This document shows, piece after piece, positions 11,260 through 23,054 of a stretch of 64,000 nt of DNA. Origin of the DNA: Eucommia ulmoides (taxonomy: Eukaryota; Streptophyta; Magnoliopsida; Garryales; Eucommiaceae); assembly GCA_016647705.1 (NCBI GenBank), contig CM028328.1, forward strand, positions 37,300,501 to 37,364,500, read 5' to 3'. Position numbers and translations under genes: made by a program. The notes beneath the pieces are model-generated. The model had not been told where the DNA came from. It saw only the letters and a list, made by a program, of their open reading frames with translations, and did no database searches. Numbering within the stretch: position 1 is the stretch's first letter; each line of letters opens with the position of its first letter.

Positions 11260-12681
11260 TGTATGATGAGGTTTTTACGCTCGCGTATTGACTACTCGAA
11301 AGTATATGAGGTCCAATTTTAGTATAGTGGATCTTTAAGATCGGATATCGTTCCACAGGAACAGTGTGAATAATTGAATACCGCAATTTGTATAGTCTTA
11401 TATTATCCAGACGGTTCAAGAAATATTTTAAAATTAAACTAATTAAAACTAAGCTAAACTACAATTAGTGGGTTAATCCTAACTAATTTGATTACCTAGG
11501 GATTGATTTCGTTCACTTAATACATGTTTGATTTCATTTAGTTAACAATAACGGAGTTTAGGTATCTGGCAATCTCAATTCGTAAACTCCACCGCCACCT
11601 CTTCTGAGTGTAAGACGGGGGAATACGTGACTTCGTGTCAACAAAAAAGTCCACCTCAACATCTTAACGACTCTAGGTCACGTGAGTCTTACCCCAACGT
11701 CATCGATTGCACACTCACTAACACCCTCCCAGGTCATTAAATCGTAACGATGTGTTTACCCTAGTTCGAATCCAGGGTTACCTTTTCCGAGTGTCAAACC
11801 CTGTATTCTCAAATCCAACCCTAATACCTTAACAAGAATACTAATATGGTCATAAAATGATCAACACAATCGGAATTAAAAATAAACAACCGTTAAATAA
11901 ACATATATTCCATCAAACAAGTATTTACATAACTACATCGATCCCTAGCTAATATTTTTCTAATCTAACATGATCTTGGCCATTGAAACATTAAACCAAG
12001 AGGGATTCATCATCATTTACAATAAAACATTAAATTACAAAGAGATAAAGATCAAATCTTAAAGTGGAGTGATCCACTATTGCCAAAGATCGATCCGCCA
12101 ATGTTTCCTCTTCTCCAAATGATGAATATCTTCGTTGAGCTCTTCAAGATTAGCCAAGGATCACCTCCTAAGGGTTAGGGACGTGTAAGAGTCCAAGCCT
12201 TTTCAATGGAAGTAGGAGAAAGGGTTTTATAGGTGCAAGGTTTCAAAAATATCTGAAAATATCTTCTTTTCTATTACAGAGTGACCGCCTAGGTAGTGGG
12301 ATTCACCGCCTAGGTGGTGGGTATGTCGGTTGCTCTCTGATCTTTTACCGCCTAGGTTGTGGAATCACCACCTAGGCCGTGGGACTAGCTCCCAACTCTC
12401 TATATTTTTCATTACCTAGGTGGTAGGACTTTGCTCATTTTCAGCATTCTCTGTATTCTCACCTCCGCGGCGGTGGCCTTACCGCTGCGGCGGTGGGTCT
12501 TGTGCCTTTAAAACCTTGCTTCTTCAATGTTTTCCCACCGGTTTTGCTCATTTGTCGCTTGTTTGCATCCCTACACTTGAATTACATAAAAAAAACTATA
12601 AAAATGCATTTAAATATTACTAATTCACTCAAAAACTAGCAAATCCGACTTTAGAAGTACATAGGTTATTTCAACCTATCA
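11260..12681 (-). repeat. Element C, 3' LTR
   Basis: It runs from TGTATGATGAGG to CAACCTATCA on the plus strand and pairs with 16987-18329. The palindrome array is at 12283-12500 and the TATA-like TATAAAA (minus) is near 12223, in the usual order for this family. The block AGTGTAAGACGGGGGAATACG and the block GTGTCAAACCCTGTATTCTC are shared with all family-E copies. Confidence 0.9.
12283..12500. repeat. GC palindrome array in the 11260-12681 LTR
   Basis: Seven units, including CACCGCCTAGGTGGTG, TACCGCCTAGGTTGTG, CACCACCTAGGCCGTG, CACCTCCGCGGCGGTG and TACCGCTGCGGCGGTG. The first five have a CCTAGG centre, the last two a CGCGG or TGCGG centre. Spacers are 5-35 bases. The array lies about 60-280 bases upstream of the LTR TATA box. 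Confidence 0.85.
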
Positions 12682-12989
12682 AATACCGCCAAACTTGGGA
12701 TTTTGCTAGTTCTCGGGCAAAACACCATACCACTAAATTAAACTAACTACACTAATTAACTTATCACTAATCTAAAACTGAATAACTTTAACAAAGAAGA
12801 AGTATACGCATGCGAGTTCCAAATTCAATCGAAGAAACCAAGTTGGTCCTCCCTCAACAGTCCTCAATCTGATCAAATTCGGGAAATAATACACACCAAG
12901 TGGTGTTCTAGAATTTCAACACTCAATATCAATAAAAATCATTCTAGATCCATTTGAAATGTGTGTGTGTGACAGCTCAAATATATAAC
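12682..12989. other. Element C internal region next to the 3' LTR
   Basis: No coding sequence is evident. It starts AATACCGCCAAACTTGGG beside the LTR; on the minus strand this is CCCAAGTTTGGCGGTATT before the LTR start, the position of the polypurine tract, though only partly purine. A (GT)n run is at 12959-12970. The site duplication ATAAC of the nested solo LTR is at 12985-12989. Confidence 0.5.
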
Positions 12990-14356
12990 TGATAGATTGA
13001 AAATACCTATCTACTTCTAAGCCGAATTTGCCAATTTTTGAGTATTTTATTAATGTTTTAGTTGCGTTTTAGTTGTTTTTATATAAATCAGGTGTAGGGA
13101 CGTAAACAAGTGACAGACGAGCGAAACGGTGGGAAAATAGTAAAGAAAAGAAGAAAGAATAAGGTTTCAAGAACAGCAAACCCACCGCCTAGGCAGTGAA
13201 GAATACTGGATGTGTTGAAAAAATGAACAAGTTCTACCGCCTAGGCGAAGAAACCACTGCCTAGGCGGTGAACCGTCAGAATGTTTGTGTACCAGTCCAC
13301 CACCTAGGTAGTAAGCAAATCGACTTAACTTCTGCCTAGGCGGTCAGCTCTACATAGACAGGAAGATATTTTTAGATCTTTTTGAAACCTTAGGCCTATA
13401 AATACCACTCTCCCACGTCTGAAACATGTTGTTGAACGTTCCAAACCCTAGTATAGTGTTCTTTAGCCATTTTTGAGAGATCAAGGAAGAGGTTCATCAT
13501 TTGGAAGAAGACGAAGCATTTGTCGAGCGATACTTAGCAACAATAGACCGTTTCACTCTCAATTTTGATCGTTCTTCCCTTGTTTTTATCGTTGTAATTA
13601 CTTTTCCATATCAAATGATGTTGAACCACTCTTATTTTGTATGTTATATGGTTAGGATCATGCAGTATTATATAAATACTATCTAGGTGTTGTTGTAAGT
13701 CATGTAATTACTAGTTGATTGAATATATGCTACTTTGATGGTTGTTTATCAAATTTCGATTGTGTTTACCGTTATTCTTGTTATTATGCTAGTTTAGATA
13801 ATTAGAGAATACAGGGTTTGACACTCGGGAGAGGTAACATCGGATTCGGACTAGGGTAAACACAACGCGACGTTCTAACAACCCGGGAGGGCGTTAGAAG
13901 GTGTGCAATCCATGACGTTGGTTCACGACTCATGTGACTATGTATTCAAAAAGATGTTCAAGGGGGACCTCGGCGTCAATGCGAAGTCATATATTCATTC
14001 GCTTTACACTCGAAAGAGGGAGTGTGCGAGTTATAGATACAAAGATTGTCGGATAGGATAAACTCCGTTATAGCTAACTAAACGAAGTTAAATATGTATT
14101 ACATGAAAGAAATCAATACCTAGGTAATTAATATAGTTAGAACTAACCTAATAGTTGTAATTTGTCTTAGTTGTAATTAAAATACAAACAATTCTTGAAA
14201 AATCGAGATAATATGAGACTATGAAAATCACAGTATTCAACTAAATTACACATCCCTAGTAGAACGATATCCGATCTCACGATCATCTATACTAAAACTT
14301 GACCTTGTGTGCTTGCGAGTAAAGTCAGATGTGAGCGTCTTAAATGTCCCCGTCCA
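12990..14356 (+). repeat. Solo LTR, family E, nested in element C
   Basis: It starts TGATAGATTGAAAATACC and ends CCCCGTCCA. The flanking 5-bp duplication ATAAC is exact (12985-12989 and 14357-14361). Orientation is opposite to the host element. The palindrome array is at 13183-13350 and the TATA box CTATAAATA is near 13392. No internal sequence is attached. It is the third level of nesting: H1, A, C, then this LTR. Confidence 0.9.
13183..13350. repeat. GC palindrome array in the 12990-14356 LTR
   Basis: Units include CACCGCCTAGGCAGTG, TACCGCCTAGGCGA, CACTGCCTAGGCGGTG, CACCACCTAGGTAGTA and CTGCCTAGGCGGTC. All have the CCTAGG centre. The cluster ends about 45 bases before the TATA box. Confidence 0.85.
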
Positions 14357-14695
14357 ATAACTAACCAAACACCAGATTGAATCATTCAGTACACAAGCTC
14401 ATAAATTAAACCTTAAAGGATTCAGGAAAACCATATGCTTAACTGGGCTCGATTATCCACTAATGTAGGTTCGGATATTCACAGAGATCAATAGGGCTTG
14501 GATTAGCTTTGGAGAATGACTAAGGGTATCGCAGGAATAGAAAACAAAAAATTGTTAAGATTGAACGATACCCGAGGCACAAACGCTTGTCGTAATCTCT
14601 CTCTCGTAACCCCAAACAAACACAAACCCGAACAAGAATTTAAGAACGTTGTATTCACTTGTCGAAAAAAACAGAATTAAAAACTATATTCACAT

Positions 14696-14746
<51 letters not shown>

Positions 14747-16959
14747 ATTGTCACACCCCCAAACTTATTCGAATTTGTACAATTTTAGGGGCATGCAAAA
14801 AGAATGACAAGTGAATACATTAATATTGAACCAATAACTTTTCGTCCGAAACCCCGATTGCTCACTTCAAGTCAGCATTAGTCTATGCTACTTGATTTCA
14901 CTCAATTTTGACCTTTAGGCTTAGCGACAATAGTTTGGAAAAATTTAATTGGATAGAGTATTGAAACGTGTTCAGAATTGAAAAGTTTATCGGCTTCGAC
15001 AGGGAAACGAGGGATAAATTTTTTTAGGTTAGTTTCGAAAGATTCAAGATAAAAGTGAAGGCCTAAATCACGCATCCGGAATTACCTCACCTAGGATTTC
15101 GCCTCAAGTCTACCCCAAATGAAGTTCTAGATTCCTCTTTTCTGCCATGAACTTATTACTGAATAATCAGTGTCAAATCATTCAAATAATTATACACTAA
15201 GTCCATGCGATCGTGTGATTTTAGGATCAAAATATTTTTTACCTAATAGACATGCTAAGAACATAAAACACACATGAATGGCATCACCCCTGACCTCGAT
15301 ATACAATTAGGGGATAATTTTCATCATTGGGACATGACCCAGACGAACTCAACAACTCAGCATACACATACGACTTCATACATAAACAACACTATATTAA
15401 ATCTAAATACTACATATATATACTAAACTAAGAATTTAACATGCATAAACAAAAATTGAAATTAAAACTTAATACAATATAACCAAAAAAAAAAATTCCA
15501 TCATTCTCAACTTTCTTTAACAACGAAAAAAACGTGATGTACATTCCTCTCAAACTTAAAAAGAGGCAGTGTCCTTACTGACTAAGCAACAAACCTAATA
15601 ATAGTTTATAGCAATGACAAGTAAAATTGGGTGCCAACACATACCTAGAGGATAAGACATAAAAGTCTCACCCCCTACCGTTCGCTGGAAGGAAAGTCAT
15701 CTCCACCACTATCACGTCGGAATAGAAATTGTGGCAGTTGCAAAAGGTGTGGTGGCACATGCGGCATAGACGGATAAGTACTTATATTAATGCTGAAGCA
15801 CTCGCACATGAGCCAGTGGATTTGATAATGTCTCGAATACTGATCCAGGAAAGTTTCGAGCTCGTATTACCCTTGGCGACTCAATACGCACATACCAATC
15901 ACAACGTTTCAACAAAATATCATAAATGTAGTATGCAATTTTGTTTCATACAATTTAACAATCCATAGAAACTTAGTTTATCGCCAAAAATCAAACCAAA
16001 ATCCCACAGAAATTGAAAATCGCAAAAATGGGGGTTAAATATGATATTTGGTGGATGATTTGGGGTGGAAATCACAAATTTTGTAAATGGAATGATGAAA
16101 TTGAGGGTTTGAAATGGTTTGGATGGATGAAAATGGAGAGATTTTGGAGTTTCAGAGGTGGTTGTAGCGTTTTTGTATAGCATGATGGTTTTAATCAAAC
16201 AAAGGCCTCACCGCTGCGGTGAAGTGAGCGCCTTTTTAAAACCTAAACTTTCTGTCATTTCACCGCCTAGGTGGTGGGAATCACCACTTCAGCAGTGGAG
16301 TGCCTTTTTCACAACCTAACACTCTGTTGTTTTACCACCGCGGCGGTAAACCGTTTGTGTTGAAAACTTGACATCCTGCATTTTCACCGCCTCAGCGGTG
16401 GGCCTGCTACTGGATTTTCATTTTTTCTTCAAGTTTTCACACAAAGGCTCCGCACCATGCATTTCTACTTCATTTATTCAATGATTTTAAGCGCGAAACA
16501 CATCTCCGAGTATCCTCACTCCTTAATTTACCTCCAAAAATGCTCTGAGACATTCCGACCTCCAAAAAAAAAAAAAAATAGCAAAAATTGGGTAAAATTT
16601 GATACCCTCGGTTTTGGATCAAAAAATGTGACTTGTTTGATTTAACATCCCTAGCTGGACTTCGTTGAGCATTTTTCACCAAAATCCTTTATGGACAAGG
16701 AATTTGGGATAGAATGCTCTGTTGGATCTCGATTCATGGTATTGAAGTTGGATTCTTCTCTCTCTTCTTATCCTTTTCAACGTACGCTCGATCTCCGAAT
16801 CAAGAGCCAATAATTTTAACTTTTTCTACGTTGTATGCACTGCTTGATCACAACTGACGAAACAAATGAACAAAATAATTAAAAAGAAAATAAAACAAAA
16901 GAATTGTCTGGATTAATATTCAACTACTTAGTCGCAATATCAATTCTACGCATTGAACA
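14357..16959. other. Element C internal region, non-coding
   Basis: No recognisable protein is encoded on either strand; only short open stretches occur. It contains a run of 46 T at 14698-14743, immediately followed by ATGATTGTCACACCCCC, and AT-rich sequence to 16200. A palindrome array follows at 16208-16403 and then more AT-rich sequence with an A run at 16563. I cannot say whether 14750-16450 is original to C or a further old insertion. Confidence 0.5.
16208..16403. repeat. GC palindrome array inside element C, outside its LTRs
   Basis: Units include CACCGCTGCGGTG, CACCGCCTAGGTGGTG, CACCACTTCAGCAGTG, TACCACCGCGGCGGTA and CACCGCCTCAGCGGTG. The surrounding bases do not align by eye with the LTRs of C. 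It may mark a second promoter or the remains of another LTR. Confidence 0.65.
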
Positions 16960-16986
16960 CCATCCCCGGCAACAGTGCCAAAAACT
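16960..16986 (-). other. Primer-binding site of element C
   Basis: On the minus strand the bases after the 5' LTR read AAGTTTTTGGCACTGTTGCC then GGGGA. This closely matches the TGGCGCCGTTGCCGGGGA primer-binding site widely seen in plant Ty3/gypsy elements, with CGCC changed to CACT. It fixes the orientation of C. Confidence 0.75.
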
Positions 16987-18329
16987 TGTACGTCGAGGTA
17001 TTTACTCTTGCGTATTGACTACTCACAAGTATACGAGGTCCAGTTTTAATATAGTGTATCTTTAAGATCGGATATCGTTCCACAGGAACGGTGTGAATAA
17101 TTGAATACCGCAATTTACATAGTCTTATATTATCTAGACGGTTTAAGAAATATTTTAGAATTAAACTTATTAAAACTAAGCTAAAGTACAATTAGTGGGT
17201 TAATTCTAACTAAGTTGATTACCTAGGGATTAATTTCGTTCACTTAATACATGTTTGATTTCATTTAGTTAACAATAACGGAGTTTTGGTATCCGACAAT
17301 CTTGGTTCGTAAACTCCATCGCCACCTCTCTCGAGTGTAAGATGGGGGAATATGCGACTTTGTATCAACGAAGAAGTCTCCCTCAACGTCTTAACGATTC
17401 TAGGTCATGTGAGTCTTGCCCCAACGTCATCGATTGCATACTCACTAACGCCCTCCCGGGCCGTTAGATCATAACGATGTGTTTATCCTAGTCCGAATCC
17501 ACAGTTACCTCTTTCGAGTGTCAAACCCTGTATTCTTAAATGTAACCCTAATATCTTAACAAGCATACTAAGATTATCATAAAATGATAAACATAATCGA
17601 AATTAAAAATAAACAACCGTTAAATAAACATATATTCCATCAAACAAGTATTTACACAACTAAATCGATCCCTAGTTAATATTTATCTAATATAACATGA
17701 TCCTGGCCATTGAAACATTAAACCAAGAGGGATTCATCACCATTTACAATAAAACATTATATTACAAAGAGAGAAAGATCAAATCTAAAAGTAGAGTGAT
17801 CCATTATCGCCAAAGATCGATCTGCCAATGTTTCCTCTTCTCCGGATGATGAATATCCTTTTTGAGCTCTTCAAGATTGGCTAAGGATCACCTCCTAAGG
17901 GTTAGGGACGTCTAAGAGTGCAAGTCTTTTCAATGGAAATGGGAGAAAGGATTTTATAGGCAAGGTTTCAAAAATATCTGAAAATATCTTCTTTTCTGTT
18001 GCAGAGTGACCGCCTAGGCGGTGGGTATGTCGGCTTCTCTCTGATCTTTCACTGCCTAGGCCATGGGACTGGCTCCAAATCTCTGTATTTTCACTGCCTA
18101 GGCGGTGGGACTTTGCTCATTTTTAGTATTCTCTATACTTTCACCACCGCGGCGATGGGTCTTATGCCTTTGAAACCTTGTTTCTTTACCGTTTTTGCTC
18201 ATTTGTCTCTTGTTTGAATCCCTACACCTGAATTACATAAAAAACTACAAAACGCAATTAAATATTACTAATTCACTCGAAAACTACCAAATCTGGCTTT
18301 AGAAGTAGATAGATTATTTCAACCTATCA
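16987..18329 (-). repeat. Element C, 5' LTR
   Basis: It runs from TGTACGTCGAGG to CAACCTATCA on the plus strand and pairs with 11260-12681. Its palindrome array (18008-18159: GACCGCCTAGGCGGTG, CACTGCCTAGGCCATG, CACTGCCTAGGCGGTG, CACCACCGCGGCGATG) is shorter than that of the other LTR, and the TATA-like motif (minus) is near 17955. The loss of array units between two LTRs of one element suggests the array itself changes in copy number. Confidence 0.9.
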
Positions 18330-18334
18330 ATTGG

Positions 18335-19192
18335 CGAGCTTTTCTTACTGTGTTGTGCTGAGCCTAGCGCTTATCCGAATTGTTTTTCCCTCAATAGTGG
18401 AATGAATGAGTATCTCTAACAGGTCTTTCATAGGGCCACGGATGAGACTCCTCATCTCGGGGGGTCGTCGGTCAGCACGGTTCCAGGATCGGATAGGGCC
18501 ATTAGCTTGGCCTCGTTGTTCCCAGTCCCGACTATTGATTGTTGTTTCTTCTTCTCGAGCGCCTTTCTGGTGATTGATCTGGCTATTTTCAAATGTCTAC
18601 ACACTTCTCCCACCCTTCCCTCTGTAGGGAACTTCAGTGATTGGTGATAGGGAGAAGACACGACCTTTAAGGTAGCTAAATTCGATCACCTAATGATGAC
18701 GTTATACGGAGAAGGTTGGTCCATAATAAGGAATTTGGACTAAATCGTAGCCGAGACTGGCACAACGTCGACCATGACGAAAAGAGAGATCCAGCCAATG
18801 GAGCTCACGATATCCCCGCCGAAACCGACAAGGGGGGAGGTAGTGGGTTTCACACAGCTCGAACTCATGTTTATTTTGTCGAATACCCATTTGAATTTGA
18901 TATCTGCAGAGCTCCCTCCATCGATCAGGATTTTCCCCACTTTGTAGTGGTTGATTAGGGTTGAAATCACTAAGGCATTATCGTTTGGGGGGGGGGGGGT
19001 ATGCACCCCTCGAAGGTCAGCTTCATTGAAGGAGATGGTGTTGTGCATGAAAGCATTAATCGTGCCTACCTCGTACATGTCCTCGTCAGTTTTTCTTTTC
19101 TCTTTACATATGTACCTTTTTTGGGAAGATGTTGTCTCTCCTCTAAGGCCGAGGCCGCCATAGATCACATTTACCTCACCGTCCACCCGCAA
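18335..19192 (-). pseudogene. Protease of element A and linker to RT
   Basis: From 19192 leftward: a linker with TDEDMYEVGTINA, then the aspartic protease active site ILIDGGSSADI (DGG in place of the common DTG/DSG) near 18900-18930, and the flap-like VGFGGD. The linker to RT follows at 18661-18452 (KLMALSDPGTVLTDD), then the break caused by element C. A run of 13 G at 18988-19000 lies in the protease leader; the equivalent place in B has no such run, so it is a local slippage product that breaks the frame. Confidence 0.75.
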
Positions 19193-19280
19193 ATCATTAC
19201 CCTATTCCTCAACTTCTCTTCTCAGCAGGGATTGGCCACGATTTTTCCTTCTCGGTTGGCCCCTATACTCATCTCGGAGG

Positions 19281-20976
19281 CTATTCTCCCCAGAGTATGC
19301 GTTCTCTTTTGCAGACATAATGGCCAAGATACCCCAATTTTATGAGGGCCTTAAATGTCTTCTCAGAGCTGGTAGCATTTATCGATCGTGTAACCATAGT
19401 CATGATAGAATTCGTAGTATTTAGCAACAAATTTGTCCCTAGGTATCTCTCTGGAGAAAGGAGCAGGAGGAAAGAATCCTCTTCCCGAATTTTTGGCAAA
19501 AATTATTGCAATGGACAATGTTAGATGGGTTAACCCTTGGAGAGTCCCTGGGGGTGGAGGAAGCCTCTGTTCCCCAGGAAGAAGTCCCAAACATCCCTTG
19601 GCCTACAACCTCTAAGAACCCTGCGCTCTGCTCGGCATCTCCTCTGTTCGGCCCTTCTTTTTCTGACTCCTTTTGCGGCCATGCTTCATAATGTCCCTAA
19701 GATCTACCTTGTAGAAGTGAGTACCTCTAGCCAGGGAAACAACCAGATTGGGTCCGGGTCACGAGCATAGGTCGTAAGATAACCTTCAGTGCCTCAGTCT
19801 GTCGATGAACACATTTAGGGTCATAGCATCCGGGAGGCCTTCGTAACACAAACTTTCCACATGGAACCTACTCACAAAATTACCTAAATTTTCTCTAATC
19901 TCTTACTGAAGGGTGAGGATGTGGGTTGTTGTTTTAAGCCTTCGTCAGGAGCAGCTGAACTGGATCAGGAAAAGCTATTTAAGCTGGGCAAATGTTGAGA
20001 TTGAGGTGGGAGCCAAGTCCCAGAACTAAGTGATGGCCATCCCAGAAAGGGTAAGAGGGAATGACTTACACCTAATCACGATGAAGGCCGTGTGTATATC
20101 CATGAAAGCGACAAAAATGGTAAGGTGATAGATGGGGTCAATATTTCCATCGTATGGAGCTATTTGGGGACTAAGAAAGCTGTATGGAACCACTTCAAGC
20201 ACAATCTATTCAACAAATGATGACCTTATCCCCGAATGGAGACCTGCAGAACCTTTAGGGCCCCGTATTTGAATGAGCATCGCCTCCATCTCGATTATAC
20301 GCCTTTCTAGAGAGGTATCTATCCTGAGTGGTGGTATAACTTGGCTCGTAGTCGCTCTGGATCCTTGCCTCATAGTGGGAGGAGAGTGGGAATCTTTCTC
20401 TCAAACACGATGAATTATGCGCTCAACACGGGTAACGTTGTTGTAAGTTCTTCCCGGCCGGGGCTCATGGCGATCCTCTATTCGGTGACCCTGTGAGGAT
20501 AGAGACGTAGAGTCTGAAGTGGCCGACAAGAAAAAATCCCATTCCTGGATAGGACGGCTGCGATGATGAGGCTAGTCCCTTGAGATATATCCTTTAGAGT
20601 GAATCACATAATCTGACTCTTGGTGATGCTCCTCTTCCCCTGGATTTTGGAGAATCGGTCCCCCCTGAGTTGGGGCCCGTGTCAGGCGAGGGAGGATAAC
20701 ATCAAGGTAATATTGGAATTGGCCTAGTTGGAGCTCCAGATTGTCAATCTATACCATATTCGCAGCTCTAGTGTCTGGCCTAGAGTGAACTCCTGAGGGC
20801 AGAGCCGACAGTCCTGTATATTCAAAAGGGGGTGTGTTTCTTTCTTCTTCCTGGATGGGGACTAAAGTCCACACATCCGGTTTGGGGACTCTTAACATCT
20901 CTTCGGGCAGGTTGCTATTCACCACTCTGTTCGGGTCTCTCGACCGTGTGGTATAACCAGACCTTGTAATTATCAA
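19281..20976 (-). pseudogene. Gag of element A
   Basis: It starts near MIITRSGYTTRSRDPNRV (20976). An RIIEMEAMLIQIRGPKGSAG stretch follows, then the capsid-like region with HLTIFVAFMDIHTAF and FPLTLSGMA, and the zinc-knuckle remnant YYEFYHDYGYTIDKC near 19420. In the knuckle the first Cys and a His have become Tyr; B keeps CEFHRECGHTTDEC. Stops are scattered through it. Gag would form the particle and bind the element RNA; this copy cannot. Confidence 0.75.
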
Positions 20977-21030
20977 ACCTCTAGCTGAGAAGGGAACCGA
21001 TTATGATGGGAGAAAGGCTTTTAGTAGCGT

Positions 21031-21050
21031 TTCCCATAGACGACGCCAAA
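21031..21050 (-). other. Primer-binding site of element A
   Basis: On the minus strand it reads TTTGGCGTCGTCTATGGGAA, one base after the 5' LTR end. This matches the TGGCGCCGTCTGTGGGAA type found in many plant Ty3/gypsy elements, with two changes that look like C-to-T decay. It proves that 21052-22150 is the 5' LTR. Confidence 0.8.
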
Positions 21051-21051
21051 C

Positions 21052-22150
21052 TGTTGAGGTCAGATCTTAGACGACCTCAATGGTATGGTCTGGTTACTGT
21101 TGATGGAGATCTTCTTTCTTACTGGGATAGGGATAGAGAGGTCCAGGATCAGTTCATCTGTCCCAAGATTGGTAGAGTTGGAGCGACTAAGGATGGGGAC
21201 CGAGCGGTAAAGTAACTTGGGTGTCTTATGATCAGTGGAGAGTCTTCTTATCCATGGAGAATCTTCCAACCAAGAAGGGATGAGTTTGAGATGGAATGAG
21301 CTCAACCGCATTCAGGTCTGAGAAGAGATTGGACTGAGCTAGGATGAGCTCAAATGCCTTCTGGTCTTCTGATCTATGAAGAGATAGGTCCAAGCTAGGA
21401 TGGGCAACATCTTGACACTTGCACAAAGGACTTGCAAGGATGGACCCAGAGTATCCTCTCTGGTGTGAGAATTAGCGCTTAGGGAAAAGATTTATAAATA
21501 TGCTACTGAGAAAAGTAATCAAATTTGGTGTACCTTTGGGCATTGGTTTGCCCTCCTTTATATAATTAATGGATTGATTAGTTTAGTGGCTTAAGCATGG
21601 ATTAGTGTACCATCTCGGCGCGTGACCAATGAGAGGGCGAATGGAATGCTTAATTTCATGGGCTTAGGCTTTTTGGCTCTTTTACTGAGGCCCATGGCCG
21701 AAAATATTAGCAAATAAGAAGTGACCTAACCCATGAACCAAGATGAGTTCGTCCTGCTGCCCACGATATGGGGAGTTATGTCCCCTACCCTTCCCAGATA
21801 GCTGGAGACGGGAAGGGGGCGAGTTCCCTGCCTACCCTTCCTAGATAAACGAGGACAGGAAAAAGGTGCTCTATTGAGGAGCTTATGGAGTTAATTTTCG
21901 AGATGGGTAGTACCACTGTGGAGAATGCTGAGATGGGAGAGGTTTCCCCATCCCAACGACGGCTTGCCCGTTCTTCTTAGAGGGTATTTCTAGTGAGGTT
22001 TTTGGAATGGTCGGTATGGGCTGAGGTGTGCCTCTTCCCAAAATAATCTCCATACTTAGTGTTTGGTGGGCACGGATCCTATTGGAGAGTTTTTTAACAC
22101 ATGGCGATCTTTTGTTGATTGCATGGGAGTGACCATTTTTACACTCATCA
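21052..22150 (-). repeat. Element A, 5' LTR
   Basis: TG...CA ends are present on both strands (plus: TGTTGAGGTC to ACACTCATCA). A TATATAAAGG core on the minus strand is near 21557-21564 and would drive the genomic RNA toward gag. The flank ATCTC (22151-22155) is the right half of the target duplication. Confidence 0.85.
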
Positions 22151-22635
22151 ATCTCTAACAATAGAACTTTGCTCATTAGAGTAAAGGTTGGACGAATGTG
22201 CAACAAATTAAAAATCCAATACCGAATGTTTAGTCTAGCTCATCCACAAGAAAATGAACAAGCCCAGGTGATGAACATGTCTATCAAAGGTGCATTGAAG
22301 TAAATGATTGATGATGCAAAAGGAAAATGATAGGAGGAACTCCCAGGAATTTTTGTAGTCATACCGAACCATCCCAAGAATCCCAACAGGAAATAAACCA
22401 TTTTCATTGACCTTCAAAACCAAAACAATTGTTCCCATTGAAATTAGCCTACCAACTCGACGATATGAGAATAATGACCTCCTAACCAATGAGGCAATCC
22501 TGCGTAAGAAATTGGATCTAGTTGAAGAACTAAGAGGAGAAGACCTACGAACGTATACTGCGAGACCCTCAACCAAACAATTCGATCGAGGTATTTCAAA
22601 ACAGGCGACCTAATTCTTCGAAGCATCATGCCTCT
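22151..22635 (+). pseudogene. H1 pol fragment: middle of integrase
   Basis: This resumes from 799 with FSLAHPQENEQAQVMNMSI, the usual end of the third catalytic segment (HPQxNGQAE with E present), followed by the GGNP-like GRK...PTRRYENNDLL and LDLVEELRGEDL segments. Stops are present. It ends at the insertion site of element G (CCTCT/CCTCA) and continues at 26713. Confidence 0.75.
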
Positions 22636-22915
22636 TGATGCGAACCTCACCAAGGATTAGTGAGACCCGAAACCAACTTAGGGTTTCTTCGCAAAGATCG
22701 AAACTAAATCAGATTTTGAACGAACTAAAAATACAGAAATTGAAAGATAGATTATCTTGACCCAATGTTTATGAATGAAATGCGAACTAATGGTATACTG
22801 ATCTTGACTCAATGATTATAATGAATCACGAATTAAAGATATAAATTTGAACGCCACAAGAAACTCTTGATAAGTTCAGGAAAAGTTCTTTGAAGAACTA
22901 AAGAGAAAAACTCTC
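22636..22915 (-). repeat. Inverted copy of the LTR end at the left of G
   Basis: It is the reverse complement of 26434-26712 with about one difference in twelve bases, and the match stops abruptly after AAAACTCTC. The matched part of the LTR begins about 25 bases after the predicted transcription start and runs to the LTR end, so it corresponds to the R-U5 part. Confidence 0.8.
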
Positions 22916-23054
22916 AGAGTAAGGTCTAAATCAGGTTTCACCTATCCTCTTTATTCTTCTTCATTCATCATTTTCTTTTCCTTCATACTTGAACTTTCTT
23001 GGCCGAAATATTTATATTTGGTAAAAAATTTCGGTTTTTTTTTCTTTGGTACTG

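Larger units (their letters stand above)
11260..18329 (-). mobile_element. Element C: large non-coding LTR retrotransposon, family E
   Basis: LTRs lie at 11260-12681 and 16987-18329. The target duplication ATTGG is exact (11255-11259 and 18330-18334), and removing the element restores the RT N-terminal sequence as seen uninterrupted in B near 43050. The primer-binding site next to 16987 places the 5' LTR on the right, so it is minus-oriented. The internal 4.3 kb includes a nested solo LTR. I see no gag, protease, RT or integrase in it, so it behaves like a large retrotransposon derivative that needs enzymes from elsewhere. LTR divergence is about 18 differences in 170 aligned bases by eye. 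Confidence 0.85.
800..22150 (-). mobile_element. Element A: Tat-like Ty3/gypsy retrotransposon with nested insertions
   Basis: LTRs lie at 800-1841 (3' LTR) and 21052-22150 (5' LTR). Both start TGATGAGTGTAAAAATG on the minus strand, and the 5' copy ends CTCAACA. The primer-binding site (21031-21050) follows the 5' LTR, then gag, protease, RT, RNase H and integrase run leftward on the minus strand. An antisense gene on the plus strand lies between integrase and the 3' LTR. The flanks ATCTA/ATCTC form a 5-bp target duplication with one mismatch. Insertions at 4853-6297, 7187-8126 and 11260-18329 account for about half its length. Over a 105-base aligned segment the two LTRs differ at about 18 positions by eye, so the insertion is old. 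Confidence 0.85.

Noticed and set aside
12283..12500. CRISPR-like array (regularly repeated palindromes with spacers)
   Set aside because: The DNA is clearly plant, spacers vary in length, units are degenerate and there are no cas genes. The units sit in LTR promoters.
14698..14743. Poly(T) tract as the tail of a reverse-inserted LINE or processed mRNA
   Set aside because: No coding remnant or target duplication was seen beside it. It may be simple slippage; similar runs occur at 34414-34464 and 58061-58098.
18988..19000. Run of 13 G as a regulatory or quadruplex element
   Set aside because: It lies in a dead protease leader and is absent from the matching place in B, so local slippage is enough.
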